Shown: one piece after another, positions 1 through 7,290 of the stretch
Position numbering within the stretch: position 1 is the first letter of the stretch
Layout: every line of letters begins with the position of its first letter
Source: an uncultured Alphaproteobacteria bacterium
Lineage (GTDB): Bacteria > Pseudomonadota > Alphaproteobacteria > Paracaedibacterales > CAIULA01
Length of the DNA: 30,111 nucleotides
Direction of reading: 5' to 3'
NCBI GenBank assembly: GCA_903905285.1
Contig: CAIVFQ010000109.1
Location: 1 to 30,111 of the forward strand
Translations under genes and position numbers: made by a program
Notes under the pieces: model-generated
What the model was told of the DNA's origin: nothing
The model's database searches: none
The model's input: only the letters and a program-made list of their open reading frames with translations

Positions 1-69
1 ACGTTGATGCCCTCTAACAATTCCATTCTTATAATGCTCTTCGCTCTCACAAAATTTACATTTCGCCAT
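1..69 (-). CDS. IS1-type transposase, N-terminal fragment (runs off window)
   Basis: Reading the minus strand from an ATG at 69 gives 23 codons without a stop to the window edge. The peptide opens MAKCKFCES and continues EEHYKNGIVRGHQR. A CxxC pair followed by a KNG.xRG.QR stretch is the typical beginning of the zinc-ribbon part of IS1-like (InsA-type) transposases. A purine-rich ribosome binding site (AAGGAAGGGG) lies about 6 bases before the ATG. The rest of the element is outside the window, so completeness cannot be judged. The terminal inverted repeat, if the element is intact, should lie between 70 and about 135, but it cannot be defined from one end. Confidence 0.7.
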   Translation of the reverse strand, partial: MAKCKFCESEEHYKNGIVRGHQR

Positions 70-135
70 AACTAGGCCCCTTCCTTCTAAAAAACCTCAG
101 GGCATTATATCAAAAACTATCTATGGTTAAAAGTC

Positions 136-1242
136 TCAAATTTTAAAACCTTTTTCTGGGAAATTTTGAATATAGTCTTCTAAAGTTGTTCTTAAAATGC
201 CCGATTTATCACTAGAAACATTATAACAAGTTCCGCATTGTCGACACATTTGGTTCTTTGAGGCTATTAACAATGTGACCTGATGAACTGTTGCACCTGC
301 AGGTAGTTGAGCAAGGAAAGATGCTAAAACTTCAGGCGTTCTTACAAGCATAAGTAAAATAGCCTGCTCACTATGCAGGTAAGCTCTTTCAAAAGGCGAA
401 TTAGCGTGGCCTGTCGCTTTTTTTGTTTTTTGTGCTTGTGGAGAAAAATAGGCGAAGTTAGCCTCTTTATGACGGGCAGCCAAAGTTGATGGCCTTAGCT
501 TTGTGGATGTAGCTGCGGAGTAATATCCTAAAACCCTATCACGCATTTGTTTGGTAACACTGGAGGAACCATGTCCTGTTTCAAGGAAATTGTGGACGGT
601 TTTTGCCTGAAATATTCGACTTGGAGCTGATGAAACTTTCAGATCCAGAGGCTCAGAAACGGGCTTTCCACCGCTTACGAAAAGGGTATTTATGTCAAAT
701 TCCCCAGAAAGATAAAACCGACCTTCATGTTCATAAACAAACTGAATACCCAGTGAAGCAACATTCCTTCTTTTGAAAAATCCAGCATTCTTTTTAATTA
801 TTGCCTCTAAAATTTTCAGATTCCTGTCATGCCAAGCATCGCAAGTTGTTGTTGTGATTTGTCCGCCGTAACCATATTCCAAACTGCTTTTTAAAACCCT
901 TGGATCTTCACAGCCATGCTGCCTTTCCGATTGACAATAAGGGGATGGGCCTACCTGTGGGCTTTGTTTTGTGCGCGCCTTTTTTGCACGAGGAGGACTG
1001 CCCTCTTCTTGGACCTCTTCCTGCTCTTGAACCTCTTTATCAGCGTCGTCATCTTCGTTGGCAGCGGAGGCAGTGCGCTTTCTTAGTTGCATGGAAGAGG
1101 AAGAAGGGCCCCTTGGAGGGGGGGCAAAGTGGTGCCCCTTGCCCATTATCTCCACAGGCATATGATCAACCAGAACTGAACCATTGCACGTTAAATTTAA
1201 ATAAAAACAAGATAAAAATAAAAAGAAAATTTTAATAAACAC
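136..1242 (-). CDS. Secreted deaminase-fold effector candidate with NLS-like motifs
   Basis: 368 residues. Residues 1-22 form a hydrophobic Sec-type signal peptide (MFIKIFFLFLSCFYLNLTC). Residues 40-100 look disordered: a proline/serine patch, a basic LRKR at 53-56, an acidic run at 63-80, then PPRAKKARTK at 83-92, together resembling a eukaryotic nuclear localisation signal. The C-terminal part carries HSE at 290-292 and CRQC at 333-336, the spacing and order of the zinc site (H-x-E then CxxC) of the cytidine-deaminase-like superfamily. This superfamily includes many bacterial toxin and effector deaminases, among them the OTT_1508-like group named from Orientia. The usual proline before the first cysteine is replaced by methionine. 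No immunity-like gene sits beside it, which fits a host-directed effector better than an interbacterial toxin. Substrate unknown; the family assignment is by motif only. Confidence 0.6.
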   Translation of the reverse strand: MFIKIFFLFLSCFYLNLTCNGSVLVDHMPVEIMGKGHHFAPPPRGPSSSSMQLRKRTASAANEDDDADKEVQEQEEVQEEGSPPRAKKARTKQSPQVGPSPYCQSERQHGCEDPRVLKSSLEYGYGGQITTTTCDAWHDRNLKILEAIIKKNAGFFKRRNVASLGIQFVYEHEGRFYLSGEFDINTLFVSGGKPVSEPLDLKVSSAPSRIFQAKTVHNFLETGHGSSSVTKQMRDRVLGYYSAATSTKLRPSTLAARHKEANFAYFSPQAQKTKKATGHANSPFERAYLHSEQAILLMLVRTPEVLASFLAQLPAGATVHQVTLLIASKNQMCRQCGTCYNVSSDKSGILRTTLEDYIQNFPEKGFKI

Positions 1243-1275
1243 AATACTTACGCATTAAAGACTACAACAATGCAT

Positions 1276-1305
1276 TTTATATAATATATATTATCTAAAT
1301 AGCAA
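1276..1305 (-). promoter_or_regulatory. Candidate sigma70-type promoter for the deaminase-like gene
   Basis: On the minus strand, TTGCTA (1305-1300) and TATAAA (1281-1276) are separated by 18 bases, about 35 bases before the start at 1242, in a very AT-rich stretch. The TA-rich sequence offers alternative -10 hexamers, so the exact one is uncertain. Confidence 0.4.
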
Positions 1306-1401
1306 ATAAAAATTTCAACACAGCCTGATTGTTTGTGATTTCGGCAATTGTTTGCTATGGTCAAGATTACTTAAACATTAAATTGAAGTAAGGCCCGGCT
1401 A

Positions 1402-1968
1402 TTGGAACAGTTCATTCAATGGGTTCAAAATTGGGGATACATTGCCGTTTTCTTGGGCTCTATGGTCGAAGGGGAATCGGTTATCTTAACGGCCAGTTCA
1501 ATGGCCTATCTTGGGTATTTATCTTTATATAAAATTATGATTGTGGCCTTTATTGGCACAGTGTTTGCCGACCAAATGCTTTATTTCCTGGGGCGTCATT
1601 ACGGCCCTGGCATTTTTGATCGCTTTCCAAAATTGAAAAAATCATCCAACCGGGCGTTTGCTTTGCTGCATAAATTTGATGTGTGGTTCATTATCGGTTG
1701 TCGTTTTATTTATGGCATTCGGGTCACCAGTGCCATAGTGATTGGGGCGGCACAAATTCCCTTATGGCGGTTTATTCCTTTAAATCTTCTTTCTGCCCTT
1801 ATTTGGACGCTTGTCAGTTGTATCGGCGGTTACATGTTGGGCGACGTGATGGAAGATGTTTTTAAACACTTTGATCTTATCCAGAAGTATCTTTTCGCTG
1901 GCATAGGGACGATTGCTGCGATTGTGGGGCTCTATGTTATTTGGCGCCGCTGGCGATCAAAGAAATAA
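1402..1968 (+). CDS. DedA/SNARE-associated-type inner membrane protein
   Basis: 188 residues, starting at TTG preceded by AAGTAAGG. It is strongly hydrophobic, with membrane segments around 10-35, 40-65, 120-145 and 155-178 and a basic C-terminus (WRRWRSKK). The segments GRHYG (64-68) and RFIYGIR (101-107) are the conserved core of the DedA family, whose members act in envelope homeostasis and probably lipid-carrier or phospholipid translocation. At 188 residues it is close to the short YohD-like members. It faces rnhB convergently; the first bases after its stop belong to a 24-base sequence repeated near the other end of the window. The specific substrate cannot be read from sequence. Confidence 0.85.
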   Translation: MEQFIQWVQNWGYIAVFLGSMVEGESVILTASSMAYLGYLSLYKIMIVAFIGTVFADQMLYFLGRHYGPGIFDRFPKLKKSSNRAFALLHKFDVWFIIGCRFIYGIRVTSAIVIGAAQIPLWRFIPLNLLSALIWTLVSCIGGYMLGDVMEDVFKHFDLIQKYLFAGIGTIAAIVGLYVIWRRWRSKK

Positions 1969-1978
1969 TAGAGATAAC

Positions 1979-2002
1979 CTCACATAAATTGATTACGTTT
2001 TT
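1979..2002. repeat. 24-base dispersed repeat, copy A
   Basis: Begins CTCACATAAATTGATTACG and is identical over 24 bases to 29790-29813, in the same orientation; both copies run into T-rich sequence. It sits 10 bases after the DedA stop codon in the gap between two converging genes. Confidence 0.7.
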
Positions 2003-2031
2003 TCTGGTTTTTCAAAGCTCTTGGGGGGAAA

Positions 2032-2652
2032 TTAAAGCTGTTCTAACAAATTACGAATAGGCGCAAAACTTCGGCGATGGTGGACCGTGACTCCATGTTG
2101 CTGCAAACCTTGACGATGAACCAACGTTCCATAGCCAACGTTTTTATCCCACCCAAAAAAAGGGAAATCTTGGTGCAATTGGCTCATCATTTCATCACGG
2201 TTGACTTTGGCGATAATCGAAGCCGCAGCAATTGAAAAACTTTTTTGATCGCCTTTAACAATAAGCTGGGTACAAAAACCTAAACCAGGGTCACGCACAC
2301 CGTCAATCAGCACATGATCAGGGATTACCCCCAATCCGGAAACAGCCCGCTTCATCGCTAATTTTGTCGCCCGGCTGATATTAAGTTGGTCAATCTCTTC
2401 AACGCTGCTGCTGCCTATATGGTAAGTCAGACACGGGTGCTGAATAAGCTGTTGGTATAAACTTTCGCGCCTCTTCTTGCTCAGTTTTTTTGAATCATTA
2501 ATTGTTTCCGCAAACTTTTCCGGAAATAAACGTTGGTCAATAATAACAGCTGCTGCGACAACAGGGCCAGCCCAGGGGCCGCACCCTACCTCGTCTATAC
2601 CGGCAACGATACCTTTGTATTGATTTTCAAAAGCAAAATTAGGCTGGGTCAC
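2032..2652 (-). CDS. rnhB: Ribonuclease HII
   Basis: 206 residues, typical for RNase HII, which removes ribonucleotides misincorporated in DNA and cuts RNA in RNA-DNA hybrids. The N-terminus has GIDEVGCGPWAGP (18-30), carrying the catalytic D and E; DSKKLS follows near 53-58, and the later ASIIAKVNRD block (about 144-153) is the remaining active-site region. The ATG lies inside the last codons of the upstream antiporter gene (14-base overlap), so the two are probably translationally coupled. The cysteine in DEVGCG, where arginine is common, is found in a subset of the family. Confidence 0.95.
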   Translation of the reverse strand: MTQPNFAFENQYKGIVAGIDEVGCGPWAGPVVAAAVIIDQRLFPEKFAETINDSKKLSKKRRESLYQQLIQHPCLTYHIGSSSVEEIDQLNISRATKLAMKRAVSGLGVIPDHVLIDGVRDPGLGFCTQLIVKGDQKSFSIAAASIIAKVNRDEMMSQLHQDFPFFGWDKNVGYGTLVHRQGLQQHGVTVHHRRSFAPIRNLLEQL

Positions 2653-3994
2653 GAGGAGGAGAAATAGTTTCCGTTAAGTCTTCTGGGTCATTAACGACCT
2701 CTGATTTTACGGACAAAGACTTTTCATTATGATGAGGTTTAAAGCCAAAAAACCTTTTAAGATGCTTAAACTCGTGCCTCACTTTAGTAAATTTCTGATT
2801 GTCAAAAAACCCTAAAACACCCTGCAAACTAGCAGAGTTTTCACGTGATAAACCTTGAAAATGCCTGGCAATTGCCAACCAAATGGGGCTAAATGCTAAC
2901 GACAAAACCGTCAAACCAACGATAAGACGTTCACCATCGTCGGTAATAATATTGGCCTCATGAGAGATTGTCGTCATTAAAAAGGCAAATTCACCTAACT
3001 GCGCCAACACAACACCAATTAAAAATGCTTGGGGCCATGGCAACCTCAAAAGACGCAAAATACCCACATTTAAAGCCGTCTTACCAATCGTAACGACAAA
3101 AAGAAGCTTCAAAACAATGCCTAAGTGATCCCAAATAAACTCTAAATCAAGAAGCACGCCGATCGACAAAAAGAAAACCATCAACAAGATACTTTGAATA
3201 GGCTTCGTTGATTCAATTATGGCTAACCGTTCATGTGTGTTTCCTAGCACAAGGCCGGCTAAGAAGGCCCCATAGGGAGCAGACAAACCGATCAAACCTG
3301 AAACAGCAGCCGCTGCGAAACAAAATGTTAAACTTGCTAAGGGTGTTAAATCTCTATCGCCAGCAATCATCTTTGTCAAAGGCAGACGAACACGTTGGCG
3401 ACGACTTAAATAGGTGATAAGAGCCGCGATCATCCCCATCGATACAATAAGCTTAATAAGAAGCAAGGGACTAAACCAAGACTCACCATAGTTTCTTAAA
3501 ATCAAAATCATCGGAACGATGGCTAAATCTTGAGCAATAAGAATACCAATTGCTAGCTGACCAACTTCAGTTTTTAACTCTCCAATGCTTTCCAGGACTT
3601 TGACAACAACGGCTGTCGAAGATATCGAGGCCACAAACCCCAACAAAAGTGATAACCCAGCTGACCAACCGAAGAAGCCTGATATGGCTAACGTAATGCC
3701 CAGACTGCTTACAACCTGCAAAACAGTGCACAGGGTTGCCACAACCCACACCTTCTTGAATGTGCGCAAGCTTAGTTCCATGCCCACAACAAACAGCAAC
3801 AAAAGAACCCCTAACTCTGCAAGCATACTCACTTGATCACGAGATTGGATAAAGGACAGCCCAGAAGGCCCCAACAAAATTCCTGTTAGAATATAGCCAA
3901 TAATCGGAGGTTGCTTAAGGCGAACGAATCCCAACCCCCCCGCTAGCGCAGCCACAACAACCATAGCAACTTCAGTTAAATTGTTTTCTTCCAT
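2639..3994 (-). CDS. CPA2-type monovalent cation/proton antiporter, without TrkA domain
   Basis: 451 residues with about 12 hydrophobic segments between residues 5 and 375, the Na+/H+ exchanger fold of the CPA2 (KefB/KefC/RosB-like) family. Recognisable stretches are PPIIGYILTGILLGPSG near 29-45, the GFVASISSTAVVVKVL block near 118-133, and a GVVLAQLGEFAF stretch near 327-338. Residues 376-451 are hydrophilic and charged, with no Rossmann-type RCK/TrkA-N domain, so nucleotide or glutathione gating as in KefC is not expected. Its partner ion (K+ or Na+) cannot be told from sequence. It is the first gene of a pair with rnhB. Confidence 0.88.
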   Translation of the reverse strand: MEENNLTEVAMVVVAALAGGLGFVRLKQPPIIGYILTGILLGPSGLSFIQSRDQVSMLAELGVLLLLFVVGMELSLRTFKKVWVVATLCTVLQVVSSLGITLAISGFFGWSAGLSLLLGFVASISSTAVVVKVLESIGELKTEVGQLAIGILIAQDLAIVPMILILRNYGESWFSPLLLIKLIVSMGMIAALITYLSRRQRVRLPLTKMIAGDRDLTPLASLTFCFAAAAVSGLIGLSAPYGAFLAGLVLGNTHERLAIIESTKPIQSILLMVFFLSIGVLLDLEFIWDHLGIVLKLLFVVTIGKTALNVGILRLLRLPWPQAFLIGVVLAQLGEFAFLMTTISHEANIITDDGERLIVGLTVLSLAFSPIWLAIARHFQGLSRENSASLQGVLGFFDNQKFTKVRHEFKHLKRFFGFKPHHNEKSLSVKSEVVNDPEDLTETISPPRDPA

Positions 3995-4049
3995 AGTTTA
4001 AAATTTAGCCTGCCTAACTGTCTTATCTTGGTTATTTATGAGGTTGATG

Positions 4050-4078
4050 AATATGATTTGCCTTAGAATAGCGAACAA
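4050..4078 (-). promoter_or_regulatory. Candidate promoter for the antiporter-rnhB pair
   Basis: Minus strand: TTGTTC (4078-4073), 17 bases, CATATT (4055-4050), about 55 bases before the antiporter start. It overlaps the inverted repeat at 4058-4092. Confidence 0.35.
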
Positions 4079-4092
4079 ATCTAAGGAGGCAA
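4058..4092. promoter_or_regulatory. Inverted repeat, possible operator
   Basis: TTGCCTTAGA and TCTAAGGAGGCAA are inverted repeats (10 pairs with a three-base bulge) around a 12-base spacer. They lie over the candidate antiporter promoter rather than after a gene, which suits an operator better than a terminator. No regulator gene is adjacent. Confidence 0.3.
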
Positions 4093-4177
4093 GTGTTAAT
4101 ATAAGAATTTAAGATTTTACTATCCTTATAGATATTTAAGTCTCACCGTAAATCAGTTTTTCTGTGAAAAAAACTTC

Positions 4178-4206
4178 TTGTTAAAAACATAGTATTTTTC
4201 TAGAAT
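4178..4206 (+). promoter_or_regulatory. Candidate sigma70-type promoter for the NlpD-like gene
   Basis: TTGTTA (4178-4183), exactly 17 bases, TAGAAT (4201-4206). Transcription would begin near 4213, giving a leader of about 115 bases before the ATG at 4329. Confidence 0.55.
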
Positions 4207-4328
4207 TATCCGACTCTGAATTAATCTTCAAAAAATCCAAACAGTATCGCTTGCATAAAAGACTTTTCTTCACATATAGTGAGGCATTATTTTGGTTAAA
4301 ACATGTACTCATGTCTAAGGTGTATCCT

Positions 4329-5168
4329 ATGCTTAAAGAAATAAGCATCGTTTGTTTAAGCGTTCTTATGATTGTTGGTTGTTCTCGGGAAGAACCTCCC
4401 TCTGAAATTGTCTATGCCAGACCCTTGAACCCTTACCACGTCGTAAAAGCGGGCGAGACGACTTTGATTGTCGCCCAAAAATATGGAATGAATGAAGACG
4501 AATTGATAAAAATCAATCGCCTAAAGTCACCTTACAGGCTTGTTCCTGGACAACGTTTGTTAGTTCATGCCAAAGCAGACGCTCAAAGCCCGTCAACCGC
4601 CCCCGCAAAAGAAGGGGACGTCATTGTTAAACCGTTAGCCTCAGCAACTGATGCAACAGTTTCCGCCGTAGGTGCAGCGACAGGAGCAGCTGCTCTTGTC
4701 TCTATGCCAACCCCGGGAAAAGGATCAAGTCTCACCACCGATGCGCCGACGGTTGCTGATGTTCCACCCTCAAATCAGCCAGTCGCTTCTGCGGGTTACG
4801 AATGGCCAGTTCAAGGCGAGGTTATCCAAAATTTTGGACAGCAACCCGATGGCAGCGCCAATGATGGTATTAATATCCGAGCCCCCGCCAATGTGCCCGT
4901 CAAAGCAATTGCCGAAGGGACGATTAAGGATGCCGGTGCCCGCATTCCTGCCTATGGGAATATGGTTGTCTTAAAACACCTTGATGGTAAACTTAGCGTG
5001 TACGCACATCTTAGCGAAATCACCGTCAAGCAAGGGGATAAGATCCTTAAAGGTCAGGTTATCGGCCGAGTTGGCGATACTGGCTCTGTAAAAAACAACC
5101 ATCAATTGTATCTGCAAATCAGAGATGAAAAGCTAAGACCGATCGATCCAACAAAATTACTTCACTAA
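4329..5168 (+). CDS. nlpD: NlpD-like lipoprotein: LysM plus degenerate M23 (LytM) domain
   Basis: 279 residues from ATG 4329, chosen because it gives a short lipoprotein signal with lipobox IVGC (Cys18) and follows AAGG; ATG 4311 is an alternative start. A LysM peptidoglycan-binding module spans about 36-80 (YHVVKAGETT), then an alanine/threonine/proline-rich linker (82-155), then an M23-type domain (157-279). Three expected zinc ligands are replaced: N178 and N182 where the HxGID motif has H and D, and Y261 in the final HLH-type motif. The other conserved histidine, H227 in YAHL, is kept. By analogy with E. coli NlpD and EnvC it should be an outer-membrane-anchored activator of cell-wall amidases at division rather than an enzyme. 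Its place upstream of yajC-secD-secF is the usual alphaproteobacterial order. Confidence 0.85.
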   Translation: MLKEISIVCLSVLMIVGCSREEPPSEIVYARPLNPYHVVKAGETTLIVAQKYGMNEDELIKINRLKSPYRLVPGQRLLVHAKADAQSPSTAPAKEGDVIVKPLASATDATVSAVGAATGAAALVSMPTPGKGSSLTTDAPTVADVPPSNQPVASAGYEWPVQGEVIQNFGQQPDGSANDGINIRAPANVPVKAIAEGTIKDAGARIPAYGNMVVLKHLDGKLSVYAHLSEITVKQGDKILKGQVIGRVGDTGSVKNNHQLYLQIRDEKLRPIDPTKLLH

Positions 5169-5184
5169 GATAAGCTCTAAGTGA

Positions 5185-5214
5185 TTGCCAGAGGCGCCCC
5201 TTTAAGGATACAAA
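5185..5214 (+). promoter_or_regulatory. Candidate promoter for yajC-secD-secF
   Basis: TTGCCA (5185-5190), 18 bases, TACAAA (5209-5214), in the 79-base gap before yajC. An AGAGGAA ribosome binding site follows just before the ATG. The -10 match is weak; read-through from the lipoprotein gene is also possible. Confidence 0.35.
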
Positions 5215-5247
5215 TAAAGAATAATTTTACACAAACAGAGGAAAAAG

Positions 5248-5622
5248 ATGTTTTTAATAACTGCTGCACATGCTGATACAGCTCCGGTTTCATCAGGAGG
5301 TGGCTTTGACATCATGAGTTTCCTGCCTATTATTTTAATTTTTGGCGTTTTCTATTTCTTAATTCTGCGCCCACAGCAAATAAAAGCCAAAAAGCACCAA
5401 CAAACATTGGGCGGCTTGCGCCGTGGTGATCGTGTTGTTACCAATGGGGGCATCATCGGCACAATTAGCAAGATTGTGAACGAGCAAGAGATTCAATTGG
5501 AAATTGACGAGAATGTTAAGGTACGCTTTATGCGGGCAATGATTACAGACATCTTATCAAAAAACGAACCTGTTGCCTCTGAGCCGTCTAAGCCAAAAGC
5601 CCCTAAGAAATCAAAAGAGTAA
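5248..5622 (+). CDS. yajC: Preprotein translocase accessory subunit YajC
   Basis: 124 residues. A single membrane segment (about 25-43, MSFLPIILIFGVFYFLIL) is followed directly by RPQQIKAKKHQQ, the hallmark of YajC, and by a GDRVVTNGGIIGTI stretch (about 61-74). The C-terminal 20 residues are lysine/proline-rich. YajC associates with SecDF at the inner membrane and assists Sec-dependent export and insertion. The short N-terminal tail with alanine and histidine is common in alphaproteobacterial copies. SecD follows after 29 bases with its own AGAGGAACGG ribosome binding site. Confidence 0.95.
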   Translation: MFLITAAHADTAPVSSGGGFDIMSFLPIILIFGVFYFLILRPQQIKAKKHQQTLGGLRRGDRVVTNGGIIGTISKIVNEQEIQLEIDENVKVRFMRAMITDILSKNEPVASEPSKPKAPKKSKE

Positions 5623-5651
5623 ATTACCTTTTTAGTATAGAGGAACGGAAC

Positions 5652-7250
5652 ATGTTGGTTATTCCACGCTGGAAAATATGGACTATTTTGGGAATTTGTT
5701 TCTTCGGCATGCTGTTTGCTATGCCTAACTTACTGTCGCCCGATCGTCTACAAACCATGCCATCATGGTTAAGAAACACTGTCAATTTGGGTCTAGAGCT
5801 AAGGGGCGGTTCGCATCTTCAGCTTGAGGTTGACCTAAAGGCAGTGGCAAAAGAATATTTGTCGAATCTTTTAGATGAAGCGCCCCTTAATCTTCGCAAG
5901 CAGCGAATTGGCTACACGAATTTAGTGGTTGATGCAAAGTCAGCAGGCACCCCAAGTTTAACATTTTTGTTGCGCAGCCCCGAAGATTCTGAAAAAGCCT
6001 TAAAGGTGTTAAGGGCAATTGACACTGGCTTAACAGTAACAGTTGAAAACACTAAAGTCACAGCGACGCTTAGCGAACAAATGCTTGAACACAGAAATCG
6101 TTCCATTATTGAGCAATCGATTGAGGTTGTTCGCCGGCGTGTTGATGAATCAGGGACGAAAGAACCGATTATTCAACGCCAAGGTGCCGACCGAATTGTG
6201 GTTCAATTACCTGGCGTGGAAGACCCAGCAGAGGTTAAAAAACTTATTGGTCGTACAGCCAAAATGACGTTTCGTTTGGTTGACAGCAGTGTGCCACCCG
6301 TTGTTGGCGCGCCTGGCGCACCTATGCCTTACAAAGCCGCCCCTTTAGGGAGTGAGTATTTAGAGGAAATCGCCCACGAAGGTCAGGTTCGTTATTTGGC
6401 CGTTAAAAAGCAAGTCATGGTCAGTGGCGAATCACTGGTTGATGCGCAAGCCACGTTTAGTCATACAGGTCAGCCTGCTGTTAGCCTTAAGTTTAATTCG
6501 GTTGGCGCGCGCAAATTTGCTGACATGTCTGCACAAAACATTAAGAAACAGTTTGCGATTATCTTGGATGATAAGATTATTAGCGCCCCTGTTTTCCAGG
6601 ATATTATTCCAGATGGCAATGGCCAAATCAGCGGTCACTTTACGGTCAAAGAAGCCAATGATTTATCCTTGCTATTGCGTGCCGGTGCCTTACCAGCGCC
6701 GCTGAAGGTCATTGAAGAACGCACCGTGGGGCCAAGTCTGGGCGCCGATTCCATTCATGATGGAAAAATTGGTACGGTCGTTGCGTTTATTCTGGTGTCG
6801 ATATTTATGTTCTTGTGTTACGGAACGTTTGGTTTCTTTGCCGATATTGCCCTTGTCTTTAACCTAATCCTTCTGTTCGCTGGATTGTCACTGTTACAGG
6901 CAACCCTGACTTTGCCAGGCATTGCCGGTATCGCCCTAACTATTGGCATGGCCGTTGATGCGAACGTCTTAATTTATGAACGCATTAAGGAAGAAATTCG
7001 AGCTGGAATACGCCCTATTGCGGCGATTGAGGTTGGGTACAAGCGTGCCATAACAACAATTATCGACTCGAACTTAACGACGTTGATTGGTGCCGCTGTT
7101 CTGTTTGAATTTGGTACTGGCCCTATTCGCGGCTTTGCTGTGACCTTGGCGTTAGGTATTTTAATTTCTTTGTTCACGGCCTTATCGTTGACGCACCTAA
7201 TTATTGTTTTATGGGCCCGTCGACAAAAAGTTTTGGCTCTTCCTCTTTAA
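5652..7250 (+). CDS. secD: Protein translocase subunit SecD
   Basis: 532 residues, a normal length for the short SecD form. One N-terminal membrane segment (8-28), the periplasmic P1 region with LGLELRGGSHLQLEVD (about 46-61), a P1 base domain (about 120-360), then five membrane segments (about 370-520). MAVDANVLIYERIKEE in the fourth of these (about 435-450) is the conserved proton-relay motif of SecD. With SecF and YajC it forms the membrane complex that uses the proton gradient to pull substrates out of SecYEG. It is followed 40 bases later by secF. Confidence 0.97.
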   Translation: MLVIPRWKIWTILGICFFGMLFAMPNLLSPDRLQTMPSWLRNTVNLGLELRGGSHLQLEVDLKAVAKEYLSNLLDEAPLNLRKQRIGYTNLVVDAKSAGTPSLTFLLRSPEDSEKALKVLRAIDTGLTVTVENTKVTATLSEQMLEHRNRSIIEQSIEVVRRRVDESGTKEPIIQRQGADRIVVQLPGVEDPAEVKKLIGRTAKMTFRLVDSSVPPVVGAPGAPMPYKAAPLGSEYLEEIAHEGQVRYLAVKKQVMVSGESLVDAQATFSHTGQPAVSLKFNSVGARKFADMSAQNIKKQFAIILDDKIISAPVFQDIIPDGNGQISGHFTVKEANDLSLLLRAGALPAPLKVIEERTVGPSLGADSIHDGKIGTVVAFILVSIFMFLCYGTFGFFADIALVFNLILLFAGLSLLQATLTLPGIAGIALTIGMAVDANVLIYERIKEEIRAGIRPIAAIEVGYKRAITTIIDSNLTTLIGAAVLFEFGTGPIRGFAVTLALGILISLFTALSLTHLIIVLWARRQKVLALPL

Positions 7251-7290
7251 CATCTTTGGATTTAACATTTTTTAGGTAAAAGGTTTTCTT

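Larger units (their letters stand above)
3995..4328. other. Divergent intergenic region (antiporter / NlpD-like lipoprotein)
   Basis: 334 AT-rich bases without a convincing gene. It holds a candidate minus-strand promoter (4050-4078), an inverted repeat overlapping it (4058-4092) and a good plus-strand promoter (4178-4206). An open frame from TTG at 4251 runs into the lipoprotein gene, but its first 26 codons do not look like part of that protein. Confidence 0.5.

Noticed and set aside
900..1235. A 111-codon plus-strand open frame opposite the deaminase-like gene
   Set aside because: It is antisense to the low-complexity N-terminal region of a protein with clear domain motifs and a signal peptide; it has no family match or ribosome binding site worth noting.
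4251..4328. TTG start at 4251 for the NlpD-like lipoprotein
   Set aside because: It would place 26 extra residues before a clear lipoprotein signal peptide and bury the lipobox; ATG 4329 (or 4311) gives a normal signal.
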